Position numbers and translations under genes: made by a program. From Mycobacterium cookii (GTDB lineage: Bacteria > Actinomycetota > Actinomycetes > Mycobacteriales > Mycobacteriaceae): a stretch of DNA of 64,000 nucleotides. Positions 10,134-18,939 of this stretch are shown here, one piece after another. The notes beneath the pieces were generated by a model that had not been told where the DNA came from, made no database searches, and was given only the letters and a program-made list of their open reading frames with translations. Each line of letters begins with the position of its first letter. Positions within the stretch are counted from its first letter, which is position 1. The stretch spans positions 1,488,001-1,552,000 of the forward strand of contig NZ_AP022569.1 of NCBI RefSeq assembly GCF_010727945.1, read 5' to 3'.

Positions 10134-11595
10134 TGCCGAGGGATCGCCGCAGCTCGTAGGCACCTTTTCGGGTGTTGACGATGCCGGCGTGGTGGACGTC
10201 ATCAGCGATGCGGCGCGCCGCCAGAATGCGATGTGCGGGCGGGAGCTGGCGGCGATCGGTGAGTTGTATGCGCGTCGTGCACCCGCAGACGATGTCGATC
10301 GGGACAACTGGGCCATCGACGGCCATGAAAACGTCGTGGCCGAAGTCGCTGCGGCCTTGGGTATCAGCCGCGGCCGGGCCCGCGGGAGGTTGCGCTATGC
10401 GATCGCCCTACGTGAGCGCCTCCCTCGCGTCGCCGAGGTTTTCGCCCGCGGACTCATCGACTTCCGGGCGATGGCCGCGGTCGTATGTCGCACTGAGCTG
10501 GTTGAGAATCCGGCCTTGGTCGCCAAGCTGGATGCCGCCATCGCCACGCACGCGCCAAAGTGGATGCGGCTCTCCGGGCCAAGGCTTTTCGAGCGCATCG
10601 ATATGTGGGTCATGCGATTCGATCCGGCCGGCAAACGAGTGCCGCGGGAGCACAGCGAGAATCGCTATGTCGAAATCGGGCCCACCGATGCAGGTTTGGC
10701 CGGGGTCTGGGCGCAGCTGCACATTGCCGACGGCGTGGCTATAGATCAGAAGCTCGACGCGCTCGCCCAAACGGTCTGCGCGGCAGATCCGCGCACCAAA
10801 CAACAACGCCGGGCGGACGCGTTGGCCGCATTGGCCGGCGGCCTGACGGCGATGCGCTGCCAATGCAATACGCCGGACTGCTCTGCAACGCAACGGCGCC
10901 CGGCGTTCGACGTGGTGATTCATGTCTTGGCCGAGCAGGCGACGATCAGTGGTGACTCACAGTCGCCCGGATACCTGCAGACGTTCGGGCCGGTGGGCTC
11001 GAACACCCTGCGCGACATGGCCAAAAGCGCGAAGATCAAGCCGCTGAAGCTGCCGTCAGCCGATGCCGAGCCCGGTTACCGACCATCGACGGCGTTGGCC
11101 GAATTCGTGCGCTGCCGGGATTTGACGTGCCGGTTCCCGGGATGCGACCAACCAGCTGAAGTCTGCGATCTCGACCACACCGTGCCCTTCCCGATGGGTC
11201 CCACGCACGCATCGAATCTGAAACTATTGTGCCGCTACCATCACTTACTCAAGACGTTCTACTCGGGGTCCGGCGGCTGGAGAGATCGACAACTTGCCGA
11301 CGGCACCGTCACGTGGACCGCGCCGAGCGGCCAGGTTTACTCGACGACACCCGGCGGCAGCTTCTTCTTCCCCGTGCTGGCCACCCCGACCGGAGAGCTG
11401 AAGATCACTCAGAGAGATGAAACATCCAGTAGCGCAGATGGATTGATGATGCCGCGACGGAAACGCACACGGGCAGAAGATCGCCGTTATCGCGTCGCCG
11501 CTGAGCGTCAGGACAACGAACAACGGCTCGCCGCAGAGCGACTTTGCGAACAGCGCCGAAGACGCGCAGCGGGTTACGACCCGCCGCCCTTCTGA
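10126..11595 (+). CDS. DUF222 / 13E12-type HNH endonuclease-domain protein
   Basis: 489 aa. The N-terminal two thirds is a DUF222 (13E12 repeat) region. A C-terminal HNH nuclease domain carries paired Cys (CRFPGC), the DLDH core (CDLDHTVPFPMGP), the Asn of the motif (SNLKLLC) and the last His pair (CRYHHLLKT). The tail is strongly basic. The reading frame extends far upstream, but that portion is antisense to the P450 gene. ATG 10126 is preferred because it sits in a conserved-looking LexA box, as in related genes whose product begins Met-Phe-Asp/Glu, while ATG 10081 is an alternative. The family is multicopy in mycobacteria and SOS-induced. Its DNA substrate is not established. Confidence 0.88.
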   Translation: MFDAEGSPQLVGTFSGVDDAGVVDVISDAARRQNAMCGRELAAIGELYARRAPADDVDRDNWAIDGHENVVAEVAAALGISRGRARGRLRYAIALRERLPRVAEVFARGLIDFRAMAAVVCRTELVENPALVAKLDAAIATHAPKWMRLSGPRLFERIDMWVMRFDPAGKRVPREHSENRYVEIGPTDAGLAGVWAQLHIADGVAIDQKLDALAQTVCAADPRTKQQRRADALAALAGGLTAMRCQCNTPDCSATQRRPAFDVVIHVLAEQATISGDSQSPGYLQTFGPVGSNTLRDMAKSAKIKPLKLPSADAEPGYRPSTALAEFVRCRDLTCRFPGCDQPAEVCDLDHTVPFPMGPTHASNLKLLCRYHHLLKTFYSGSGGWRDRQLADGTVTWTAPSGQVYSTTPGGSFFFPVLATPTGELKITQRDETSSSADGLMMPRRKRTRAEDRRYRVAAERQDNEQRLAAERLCEQRRRRAAGYDPPPF

Positions 11596-11601
11596 CCGGT
11601 G

Positions 11602-12774
11602 CTAGTCCAGCAGCATGCGGACGACTCCGTCGGCCAGCAACCTCCCCCGGTCGGTGAGCACCAGGCGTTCGCCCTCGGGGATCAACAAGCCGTCCTCGAT
11701 CGCGGTATCGGCGCGTTGACGCTCGGCCTCATCCAGCAGTTCCACCGCCAGACCCTGGCGCAGCCGGATGCGCAGCAGCACCTCCTCGGTGTGTCGGCTA
11801 TCGACATCCAACTGTTCGAAACCGGCGACCGGCAACGTCGCGCCAGCCAAGAGTTGGGCATAAGCGTTGGGATGCTTGACATTCCACCAGCGAGTCGCGC
11901 CGACGAAACTGTGCGCGCCGGGCCCGGCGCCCCACCACTGACCGCCGTCCCAATAGCCCAGATTGTGCCGGCATTGTCCGCCCGGGCGGCTCCAGTTCGA
12001 CACCTCGTACCACTCGAACCCGGCCGCCGACAGCCGCTCGTCCGCCAATTCGTAGCGATGCGCCAGCACGTCGTCGTCGGGAGCGGCGAGCTCGCCGCTG
12101 CGGACCCGCCGCGCCAGCGCGGTGCCGTTCTCGACAACTAAGGCGTACGCGGACACGTGATCGACGCCGGTCTCGATGGCCGTGTCGACCGAGCGCAGCA
12201 GGTCGTCGTCGGACTCCCCCGGTGTGCCGTAGATCAGGTCGAGGCTGACGTGCTCGAATCCTTCAGCAAGCGCCTCGCGCGCAGCCGCGGCCGACCGGTT
12301 CGGCGTGTGAATCCGGTCGAGAACACCGAGCACCCGCGGTGACACCGATTGCATGCCCAGCGACACCCTGGTGAAGCCCGCCGCGCGGGCGGCCGCGAAG
12401 AAGTCCGGCCACGCCGACTCCGGGTTGGCTTCGGTGGTGACCTCGGCGTCCGGTGCCAGCTCGAAGTTGTCGCGCACCGCGTCCATGACCGAGGCGATCC
12501 GCGCCCCGCCCAGCAGTGACGGGGTCCCGCCGCCGACGAACACCGTCTGCACGGTCGGTGCGCCCAGCCGCGCCGCCGCCAGTTCGAGCTCCGACCGCAA
12601 CACCTCGAGCCACGCGTCCGGGTTGACCCCGCCCAGTTCGGCGGGGGTATAGGTGTTGAAGTCGCAGTAGCCGCAGCGGGTGAAGCAGAACGGCACGTGA
12701 ATGTAGATGCCGAACGGTCCGCCCGGGCTCAATCGCAATTCGGGCAGCTCGACCGCCACAGGGGATGCCGTCAC
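11602..12774 (-). CDS. hemW: Radical SAM haem chaperone HemW
   Basis: About 390 aa. The radical SAM signature CFTRCGYCDF binds the [4Fe-4S] cluster and SAM. The family landmarks GGGTPSLL, TTEANPES, RVSLGMQS, DLIYGTPGE, YALVVENGTALARRV and the C-terminal wing domain (RLRQGLAVELLD) follow in order. HemW transfers haem to target proteins and was formerly annotated as coproporphyrinogen oxidase HemN. The frame remains open far upstream. GTG 12774 gives an N-terminus similar to other mycobacterial HemW proteins, but ATG 12843 or 12855 would add 23-27 Pro/Ser/Ala-rich residues. It lies tail to tail with the HNH gene (6 bp gap) and divergent from the sirA operon, in the same relative place as in M. 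tuberculosis. Confidence 0.92.
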   Translation of the reverse strand: MTASPVAVELPELRLSPGGPFGIYIHVPFCFTRCGYCDFNTYTPAELGGVNPDAWLEVLRSELELAAARLGAPTVQTVFVGGGTPSLLGGARIASVMDAVRDNFELAPDAEVTTEANPESAWPDFFAAARAAGFTRVSLGMQSVSPRVLGVLDRIHTPNRSAAAAREALAEGFEHVSLDLIYGTPGESDDDLLRSVDTAIETGVDHVSAYALVVENGTALARRVRSGELAAPDDDVLAHRYELADERLSAAGFEWYEVSNWSRPGGQCRHNLGYWDGGQWWGAGPGAHSFVGATRWWNVKHPNAYAQLLAGATLPVAGFEQLDVDSRHTEEVLLRIRLRQGLAVELLDEAERQRADTAIEDGLLIPEGERLVLTDRGRLLADGVVRMLLD

Positions 12775-12914
12775 GCCGTCCCAATATTCCTCAGTGCTGG
12801 CCGAACCTCCAGCGCTGGGCGGCGCGGCCCTGGTGCTTCGCATATTTTCGCTCATGCTGAGCCAAAGTCGCCCCTGGTTACAGCGGCCCGCGCCATCCAT
12901 GGCACAATGGCCGA

Positions 12915-13007
12915 GTGACCGCCGCCCACCCCAATTTCCGTATCGCGTTGGTGGCGCGTCGCCATGTCGACTTCTTGCGTGTGTGCAGCTGTCGCTGTCT
13001 GGCTTGA
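12915..13007 (+). CDS. Poly-cysteine leader peptide of the sirA operon, 30 aa
   Basis: A GTG-initiated ORF whose last residues are V-C-S-C-R-C-L-A, with Cys at 24, 26 and 28. There is no SD, and the -10-like CACAAT ends 6 bp before the GTG, so transcription would begin at the G of the start codon, giving a leaderless ORF. A shorter in-frame GTG at 12951 is also possible. Short leaderless ORFs with clustered Cys codons are a described class of cysteine-responsive attenuator in M. smegmatis, located before sulfur assimilation operons. Slow translation of Cys codons when Cys-tRNA is scarce would change the folding of the downstream leader and expose the sirA SD. The ORF, its Cys cluster and the hairpin are seen. 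The mechanism is by analogy. Confidence 0.72.
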   Translation: MTAAHPNFRIALVARRHVDFLRVCSCRCLA

Positions 13008-13098
13008 TGTCGTAGACCCGCCCACCAGTACTTTCAGCTGGCCCCCGGATCTGCGCCGCCGGGACAGCCAACCGGTGATGTGCGCGGTCCCAAGCCGG

Positions 13099-13114
13099 CT
13101 CCTCCATTAAGGAG
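13099..13114 (+). promoter_or_regulatory. Hairpin sequestering the sirA SD
   Basis: CTCCT (13099-13103) can pair with AGGAG (13110-13114) across the 6-base loop CCATTA. AGGAG is the SD of sirA, 8 bases before its ATG. This anti-SD arrangement 92 bp after the Cys leader ORF is what an attenuator of translation initiation needs. The competing structure that frees the SD is not obvious by eye. Confidence 0.6.
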
Positions 13115-13122
13115 ATTGCCGA

Positions 13123-14784
13123 ATGTCGTCGCCCCGCCCCACCAAAAGCCAAGGTCAGTGGGCGCTTGGTGAGCGCGAGCCGCTCAATCCCAACGAGCAG
13201 TTCAAGCAGGACGACGATGCGCTCAATGTGCGCGACCGAATCCTCAACCAGTACTCCAAAACCGGCTTCGACAGCATCGAGAAGAACGACCTGCGTGGCC
13301 GGATGCGCTGGGCCGGGCTCTACACCCAACGCGAACAGGGCTACGACGGCAGCTTCACCGGCGACGAGAACATCGACCTGCTCGAAGCCAAGTACTTCAT
13401 GATGCGGGTGCGTTGCGACGGCGGCGCGATCTCGACGGCGGCGCTGCGCACGCTCGGTGAGATCTCCATCGAATACGCGCGCGACACCGCCGACATCTCC
13501 GACCGGGAAAACGTGCAATACCACTGGATCCGGATCGAAGACGTACCCGCGATCTGGGACCGGCTGGCCGAGGTGGGGCTGCAGACGACCGAGGCGTGCG
13601 GTGACTGCCCGCGTGTAGTCCTGGGCTCCCCGCTGGCCGGTGAGTCGGTCGACGAGGTTCTCGACCCGACGCCGGCGATCAACGAGATCGTCCGTCGCTA
13701 CATCGGTAACCCAGAGTTCTCCAACCTGCCGCGCAAGTACAAGACCGCGATCTCCGGTCTGCAGGACGTCGCCCACGAGATCAACGACATCGCGTTCATC
13801 GGCGTCAACCATCCCGAGCACGGCCCCGGACTGGATTTGTGGGTGGGCGGTGGCCTGTCCACCAACCCGATGCTGGCCCAACGGGTCGGCGCGTGGGTGC
13901 CACTCGACGAGGTTCCCGACGTCTGGGAGGCCGTCACCTCACTGTTCCGTGACTACGGCTACCGACGACTGCGGGCCAAGGCCCGGCTGAAGTTCCTGAT
14001 CAAGGACTGGGGCATCGAGAAGTTCCGCGAGGTCCTCGAAACCGAGTACCTGAAGCGCAAACTCATCGACGGCCCGGCGCCCGAGCCGCTCACCCGCCCG
14101 ATCGACCACGTCGGCGTGCAGCGCCTCAAGAGCGGACTCAACGCGGTCGGGGTCGCCCCGATCGCCGGACGGGTATCGGGCACCATTCTGGCCGCGGTGG
14201 CCGACCTGGCCGAGCAGGCCGGATCGACCCGAGTCAGCTTCACCCCGTACCAGAAGCTGATCATCCTCGACGTCGCCGACGACAAACTGGACGAGTTGGT
14301 CGCCGGCCTGGACGCGCTGGGACTGCCCTCGCGGCCATCGCATTGGCGTCGAAACCTGATGGCCTGTACCGGTATCGAATACTGCAAGCTGTCCTTCGCC
14401 GAGACTCGGGTGCGTTCCCAGTCGCTGGTGCCCGAACTGGAACGCCGGCTCGACGACATCAACGCCGACCTCGACGTGCCGGTCACGGTGAACATCAACG
14501 GCTGTCCCAACTCCTGTGCCCGAATTCAGATCGCCGACATCGGATTCAAGGGCCAGATGGTCGACGACGGCGACGGGAATTCCGTCGAGGGTTTCCAGGT
14601 TCACCTAGGCGGCAGCCTGGGTCTTGACAGTGGTTTTGGCCGAAAACTGCGCCAGCACAAAGTGACCAGCGACGAACTCGGCGATTACATCGACCGGGTC
14701 GTCCGCAATTTCATCAAGCAGCGCGACACAGGGGAACGTTTCGCGACGTGGGCGCTGCGTGCCGAGGAGGCGGATCTGCGATGA
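13123..14784 (+). CDS. sirA: Ferredoxin-dependent assimilatory sulfite reductase
   Basis: 553 aa. It reduces sulfite to sulfide with six electrons from ferredoxin and uses sirohaem coupled to a [4Fe-4S] cluster. The four cluster/sirohaem Cys ligands are present as Cys415 and Cys421 (ACTGIEYC) and Cys461 and Cys465 (NGCPNSC). The repeated nitrite/sulfite reductase ferredoxin-like half-domains surround them (GLYTQREQG and GVAPIAG regions). The size matches M. tuberculosis SirA (also called NirA). ATG 13123 has the SD AAGGAG, held in a predicted hairpin. The stop overlaps cysH by ATGA, and che1 follows, so the operon supplies sulfide from APS and has a candidate sirohaem-metallation enzyme. Confidence 0.94.
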   Translation: MSSPRPTKSQGQWALGEREPLNPNEQFKQDDDALNVRDRILNQYSKTGFDSIEKNDLRGRMRWAGLYTQREQGYDGSFTGDENIDLLEAKYFMMRVRCDGGAISTAALRTLGEISIEYARDTADISDRENVQYHWIRIEDVPAIWDRLAEVGLQTTEACGDCPRVVLGSPLAGESVDEVLDPTPAINEIVRRYIGNPEFSNLPRKYKTAISGLQDVAHEINDIAFIGVNHPEHGPGLDLWVGGGLSTNPMLAQRVGAWVPLDEVPDVWEAVTSLFRDYGYRRLRAKARLKFLIKDWGIEKFREVLETEYLKRKLIDGPAPEPLTRPIDHVGVQRLKSGLNAVGVAPIAGRVSGTILAAVADLAEQAGSTRVSFTPYQKLIILDVADDKLDELVAGLDALGLPSRPSHWRRNLMACTGIEYCKLSFAETRVRSQSLVPELERRLDDINADLDVPVTVNINGCPNSCARIQIADIGFKGQMVDDGDGNSVEGFQVHLGGSLGLDSGFGRKLRQHKVTSDELGDYIDRVVRNFIKQRDTGERFATWALRAEEADLR

Positions 14785-15512
14785 GCAACTTGACCGAAGC
14801 CGAGCTACGCGAACTGGCCGAGAAAGGTGCGGCGGAGTTGGAGGGCGCCAGTGCCGCCGACCTACTGCGCTGGACCGACGAGAACTTCGGCGGCGTGCGA
14901 GGCCCCCGATCCACCGCGACCTGTAACTACGTGGTGGCGTCGAACATGCAGGACGCCGTCTTGGTCGACATGGCGGCCAAAGTCCGTCCCGGCGTGCCAG
15001 TGTTGTTCTTGGACACCGGATATCACTTTGTGGAGACGATTGGCACCCGCGATGCGGTCGAGGCCGTCTACGACGTTCGGGTGCTCAACGTCACGCCAGA
15101 GCACACGGTCGCCCAGCAGGACGACCTGCTGGGCAAGGATCTGTTCGCCCGCAAGCCCAGCGAATGCTGCCGGCTTCGCAAGGTCGCCCCGCTGTCCAAG
15201 GCGCTGCGCGGCTACTCCGCGTGGGTGACCGGCCTGCGGCGGGTCGAAGCGCCGACGCGCGCCAACGCCCCGCTGGTCAGCTTCGACGAGGCGTTCGGCC
15301 TGGTGAAGATCAATCCGTTGGCGACCTGGTCCGACGACGATATGCAGGACTACATCGACGAGCACGACGTGTTGGTCAATCCGCTTGTCTACGAAGGCTA
15401 TCCGTCGATCGGCTGCGCGCCGTGCACGGCCAAGCCAGTCGAGGGTGCCGACCCGCGCAGTGGGCGTTGGCAGGGACTGTCCAAGACCGAATGCGGGCTG
15501 CACGCGTCGTGA
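14781..15512 (+). CDS. cysH: Adenosine 5'-phosphosulfate (APS) reductase
   Basis: 243 aa. It reduces APS to sulfite and AMP with thioredoxin or glutaredoxin-type donors. Two Cys pairs for a [4Fe-4S] cluster (SECCRLRK and GCAPCT) show it is the APS-using, cluster-containing form rather than the PAPS reductase of enterics. The C-terminal ECGLH motif carries the catalytic Cys. ATG 14781 overlaps the sirA stop and has GAGGAGG (14764-14770) as SD. The stop overlaps the GTG of che1. An in-frame upstream start at 14748 would lie inside sirA and is unlikely. Confidence 0.95.
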   Translation: MSNLTEAELRELAEKGAAELEGASAADLLRWTDENFGGVRGPRSTATCNYVVASNMQDAVLVDMAAKVRPGVPVLFLDTGYHFVETIGTRDAVEAVYDVRVLNVTPEHTVAQQDDLLGKDLFARKPSECCRLRKVAPLSKALRGYSAWVTGLRRVEAPTRANAPLVSFDEAFGLVKINPLATWSDDDMQDYIDEHDVLVNPLVYEGYPSIGCAPCTAKPVEGADPRSGRWQGLSKTECGLHAS

Positions 15513-16204
15513 CGCTCGTGCTCACGGCGCATGGCAGCCGGGATCCGCGGTCGGCGGCCAATGCACAGGCTGTCGCAAGCCGGATTCGCCGTCTGCGCCC
15601 GGGGTTGGATGTGCGCGTCGCGTTCTGCGACCTGAACACTCCACGCCTGGTCGACGCCCTGACCCCGGGAGCGGTTGTCAGCCCGTTCCTGTTGGCCGAC
15701 GCCTACCACGCCCGCACAGACATCCCGCGGCAGATCGCCGACTGCGGGGTCAGCGTGCGACAGGCGGCCGTGCTGGGCGAGGACGACCGGCTCGTCGCTG
15801 TGATGCATGAGCGCATCGCCGAATTAGGACTCAGCACAACCGATTCCGAGCTAGGTTTGGTGGTGGTCGCCATCGGCTCGACGCACGCCGCAGCCAATGC
15901 CCGTACCGCTGACGTGGCGGGCAAGCTGATCGCGGGCACTCGATGGGCCACCGCGACGACCGCGTTCGCCACCGGATCGGGCCCGTCACCGGCCGATGCC
16001 GTCGATCGGCTGCGCCGCAACGGCGCTCGGCGCATGGTGATCGCGCCGTGGTTCCTGGCGCCCGGCCAACTGACCGATCGGGTGCTCAAATATGCAGCGG
16101 GAGAAGGTATTCCGATGGCAGCACCGCTGGGCTCACACCAGCTCGTGGCCGAGACGGTGCTGGATCGCTTCGATACAGCGCTCGCCGAACCGATCGCCGC
16201 CTGA
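15509..16204 (+). CDS. Sirohydrochlorin chelatase-like protein (Che1/CbiX type)
   Basis: 231 aa with two related ferrochelatase-like halves, beginning LVLTAHGSRDPRS (His of the AHGS motif) and, in the second half, VVAIGSTHAAAN. SirB/CbiX enzymes insert iron or cobalt into sirohydrochlorin. Here iron for the sirohaem of SirA is the logical product, since the gene is co-translated with cysH (GTGA overlap) in a sulfite reductase operon. It corresponds in position to M. tuberculosis che1 (Rv2393). GTG 15509 is the start; the longer frame from 15164 is an overlap with cysH. The stop directly abuts the stop of convergent cysA. Confidence 0.88.
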   Translation: MTLVLTAHGSRDPRSAANAQAVASRIRRLRPGLDVRVAFCDLNTPRLVDALTPGAVVSPFLLADAYHARTDIPRQIADCGVSVRQAAVLGEDDRLVAVMHERIAELGLSTTDSELGLVVVAIGSTHAAANARTADVAGKLIAGTRWATATTAFATGSGPSPADAVDRLRRNGARRMVIAPWFLAPGQLTDRVLKYAAGEGIPMAAPLGSHQLVAETVLDRFDTALAEPIAA

Positions 16205-17257
16205 TTACGGCGTCGACGTGAGTGCGTCGGCCGCGGCGTCGACGTTCGTAGACGGCTCGCCGAGCAGCGTCGGCACCCGCGTGGCGCGAACGTAGACGGT
16301 GTCTCCCGCTTTCAGACCCAGCGCCTCGGCATCACCGCGAGTGATCTGCGCGATGAACGGCTTGCCGGTGGCGGCGTTGGTCAATTCCACGCGCACTTCG
16401 AAGCCCAGCATGACCACGCGGTCGATGGTGGCCCGGACCACTCCGGCGGAATCGGCAGTGCCGTCGTCGGACGCGATCTTCATATCGGGACTGCGACCGA
16501 CCCGGAGGTCATGCGGGCGGACCAGCGCACCGTTCAGCGTGGAGACCGCGCCGAGAAATGACATCACGAACGGGTTCACCGGTGTGTCGTAGACGTCCCG
16601 CGGGGATCCCACCTGTTCTATGCGGCCATCTTTGAGCACGGCGATCCGGTCAGCGACATCCAATGCCTCGGCCTGGTCGTGGGTGACCAGCACGGTCGTG
16701 ACATGCACCTCGTCGTGCAAGCGGCGCAGCCATGTCCGCAAGTCCTCGCGGACCTTGGCGTCGAGCGCGCCGAAAGGCTCGTCGAGCAGCAGCACCTTGG
16801 GGTCGACGGCCAGCGCGCGCGCCAGTGCCATGCGCTGGCGCTGACCGCCGGAAAGCTGACTGGGGTAACGGGTTTGGAATCCGCTGAGCCCCACCACCTC
16901 GAGCAGATTGTCGACCTTCGCGGCGATCTCGGCCTTGGGCCGTTTGCGGATCTTCAGCCCGAAGGCCACATTGTCACGAACGGTCAGATGCTTGAAGGCC
17001 GCGTAATGCTGGAACACGAATCCGATGCCGCGCCGCTGCGGTGGGATACCGGTGACGTCTTGGCCGTTGATCGTGATCGTCCCGCTGTCCGGTTGGTCGA
17101 GTCCGGCGATGGCGCGTAACAGCGTCGACTTGCCCGAACCGCTGGGCCCCAGCAGCGCGGTGAGGGAGCCGTCGGGCACCTCGAAGTCGACGTTGTCCAG
17201 TGCGGCGAAATCGCCGTAGCGTTTGTTGGCGCCGCGTACGACAATCGCGTTAGTCAC
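16205..17257 (-). CDS. cysA: Sulfate/thiosulfate ABC importer ATPase
   Basis: 350 aa ATP-binding subunit that powers sulfate uptake with CysT, CysW and SubI. Walker A is GPSGSGKST (37-45), with the Q-loop in [10 protein letters not shown], the signature [15 protein letters not shown] and Walker [15 protein letters not shown]-terminal TOBE-like domain (about residues 240-340) follows. The start lies 12 bp after the cysW stop. It is the last gene of the subI-cysT-cysW-cysA operon and is convergent with the sirA-cysH-che1 operon, so all of assimilatory sulfate uptake and reduction in this window lies back to back. Confidence 0.96.
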   Translation of the reverse strand: MTNAIVVRGANKRYGDFAALDNVDFEVPDGSLTALLGPSGSGKSTLLRAIAGLDQPDSGTITINGQDVTGIPPQRRGIGFVFQHYAAFKHLTVRDNVAFGLKIRKRPKAEIAAKVDNLLEVVGLSGFQTRYPSQLSGGQRQRMALARALAVDPKVLLLDEPFGALDAKVREDLRTWLRRLHDEVHVTTVLVTHDQAEALDVADRIAVLKDGRIEQVGSPRDVYDTPVNPFVMSFLGAVSTLNGALVRPHDLRVGRSPDMKIASDDGTADSAGVVRATIDRVVMLGFEVRVELTNAATGKPFIAQITRGDAEALGLKAGDTVYVRATRVPTLLGEPSTNVDAAADALTSTP

Positions 17258-17269
17258 GAAGCCTCCTCC

Positions 17270-18088
17270 TCAAGCCTGCTTGGCAGCGCGCGCACGGCGC
17301 GCGTCGAGAATCACCTGAACGACCAGAACCACCACGGACACCGCCATCAGCAGCGTCGACAACGCGTAGGCCCCGTACTCGGTGCCGCGGTTGTAGCGGT
17401 CGGCCACCAGCAGCGTCAGCGTCTGCGACTCGCCCGGCAGGTTCGACGACACGATGAGCACCGCGCCGTATTCGCCGAGCGTGCGGGCGACCGTCAACAC
17501 GATCCCGTAGGTCAGGCCCCACCGGATCGACGGCAGGGTGATCCGCCAAAACGTCTGCCACCAGCCGGAACCCAGCGTCGCCGCGGCCTGCTCCTGATCG
17601 GTGCCGATCTCATGCAGCACCGGCTCGACCTCACGGATGACGAACGGCAGCGTGGCGAACACGCTGGCGAGCACGATGCCGGGCAGCCCGAAGATGATCT
17701 TGAACCCGAAGTCCTTCTCGACGAAGCCCAGCAGACCCGCCGACCCCCACAACACGATCAACGCCACGCCCACTACGACCGGAGAGACCGCGAACGGCAG
17801 GTCGATGATTGCCTGCAGAATGCCTTTGCCGCGAAAACGGTTGCGCGCCAGCATCAGTGCGGTCGGGACGCCGAAGATCACATTGAGCGGCACCACGATC
17901 GCCACCACCAGCACGGACAGGTTCAGCGCGGAAATCGCTGCCGGCGTGCTGATCCAGTCGAAGAACTGACCCAGGCCCGGCGCGAACGTCCGCCACAGAA
18001 TGAGTCCCACCGGAATGATCAGCAGCACGAGAACGTAACCCAGCGCGAGGAAGCGAAGCAGGTAGCGGACTTTCGGGGAGGTCTTCAC
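17270..18088 (-). CDS. cysW: Sulfate ABC importer permease CysW
   Basis: 272 aa inner-membrane permease with about six transmembrane helices (for example YVLVLLIIPVGLIL and VLVVAIVVPLNVIFG). The binding-protein-dependent transport EAA loop is recognisable as EQAAATLGSGWWQTFWRITLP. It pairs with CysT to form the channel. The N-terminus starts in a cytoplasmic basic region (MKTSPKVRYLLR). It overlaps cysT by 4 bp (ATGA), showing tight co-translation. Confidence 0.95.
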   Translation of the reverse strand: MKTSPKVRYLLRFLALGYVLVLLIIPVGLILWRTFAPGLGQFFDWISTPAAISALNLSVLVVAIVVPLNVIFGVPTALMLARNRFRGKGILQAIIDLPFAVSPVVVGVALIVLWGSAGLLGFVEKDFGFKIIFGLPGIVLASVFATLPFVIREVEPVLHEIGTDQEQAAATLGSGWWQTFWRITLPSIRWGLTYGIVLTVARTLGEYGAVLIVSSNLPGESQTLTLLVADRYNRGTEYGAYALSTLLMAVSVVVLVVQVILDARRARAAKQA

Positions 18089-18939
18089 GCCGACAGCTCC
18101 TCACGCTTGGCCGCGCGTGACCCCACGGTCCGCAGGACAAACAGCACGACAAACGAGATGAGCAGCAGCACAATCGATATCGCCGCGGCACCGACGCGGT
18201 CGTCGTTCTCGATCAGCGTCCGGATCCACTGCGAGGACACCTCGGTTTTGCCGGGTACCGCGCCGCCGATCAGCACGACCGATCCGAATTCGCCGATCGC
18301 GCGGGAAAACGTCAGCCCGGCGCCGGTCAACAACACCGGCGTCAGCGACGGCAGCACGACGGTGGTGAAGATCGTCGCGTTGTTGGCGCCCAGCGACGCG
18401 GCCGCTTCCTCGGTCTCATGGTCGATTTCGAGCAACACCGGCTGAACGGCGCGCACCACGAACGGCAGCGTGACGAACGCCAGTGCCACGCCCACGCCCC
18501 AACCGGTGTGCTGCAAGTGCAAGCCGACCGGGCTGTTCTTGCCGTAGAGCGCTAGTAGCACCAGACTCGCCACGATCGTGGGCAGCGCGAACGGCAGATC
18601 GATGATCGCGTCGACAATCCTCTTCCCCGGGAAGTCGTCGCGAACCAGAACCCAGGCGATGAGCAATCCGAAGAACATGTTGAGGACGGTGACGCCGGCG
18701 GAGATGGTCAGCGTCACCCGGAACGACTCGAGCGCGGCGTTCGAGGTGACCGCGAGCTCGAAAGCCCGCCAGCCGCCGCCGATCGACTGCCACGCGATGG
18801 CGGCCAACGGCAGCAGCACGATCACCGACAGCCACAGGATCGAAACACCGACCCGCAGTGACGTGCCATCGCTGCGTAACCTGTTGTGGGCCGGGGTGTT
18901 ACCACCCCCAGTCACCTCGCGGGTGATCGTCGTCGTCAT
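18085..18939 (-). CDS. cysT: Sulfate ABC importer permease CysT
   Basis: 284 aa partner of CysW with six predicted transmembrane helices and an EAA-type loop (EEAAASLGANNATIFTTVVLPSL). ATG 18939 was chosen because it overlaps the stop of subI by 4 bp and gives a normal N-terminus (MTTTITREVTGGG...). The same frame continues upstream to 19119 inside subI, which is a shadow. The 3' end overlaps cysW. Confidence 0.94.
   Translation of the reverse strand: MTTTITREVTGGGNTPAHNRLRSDGTSLRVGVSILWLSVIVLLPLAAIAWQSIGGGWRAFELAVTSNAALESFRVTLTISAGVTVLNMFFGLLIAWVLVRDDFPGKRIVDAIIDLPFALPTIVASLVLLALYGKNSPVGLHLQHTGWGVGVALAFVTLPFVVRAVQPVLLEIDHETEEAAASLGANNATIFTTVVLPSLTPVLLTGAGLTFSRAIGEFGSVVLIGGAVPGKTEVSSQWIRTLIENDDRVGAAAISIVLLLISFVVLFVLRTVGSRAAKREELSA

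Larger units (their letters stand above)
12775..13122 (+). promoter_or_regulatory. Leader region of the sirA-cysH operon
   Basis: This 348 bp gap between hemW and sirA holds the sirA control region. A -10-like CACAAT (12903-12908) lies exactly 6 bp before the GTG of a Cys-rich 30-codon ORF (12915-13007). About 90 bp of potentially structured leader follows, including CCCGG...CCGGG arms near 13032-13055. The region ends with a hairpin that hides the sirA SD site (13099-13114). Part of the left side may instead encode the extreme N-terminus of HemW if an upstream hemW start is used. Confidence 0.6.

Noticed and set aside
12775..12855. Upstream hemW starts (12843, 12855)
   Set aside because: Kept only as alternatives: the added Ser/Ala/Pro residues have no family counterpart that I can recall.
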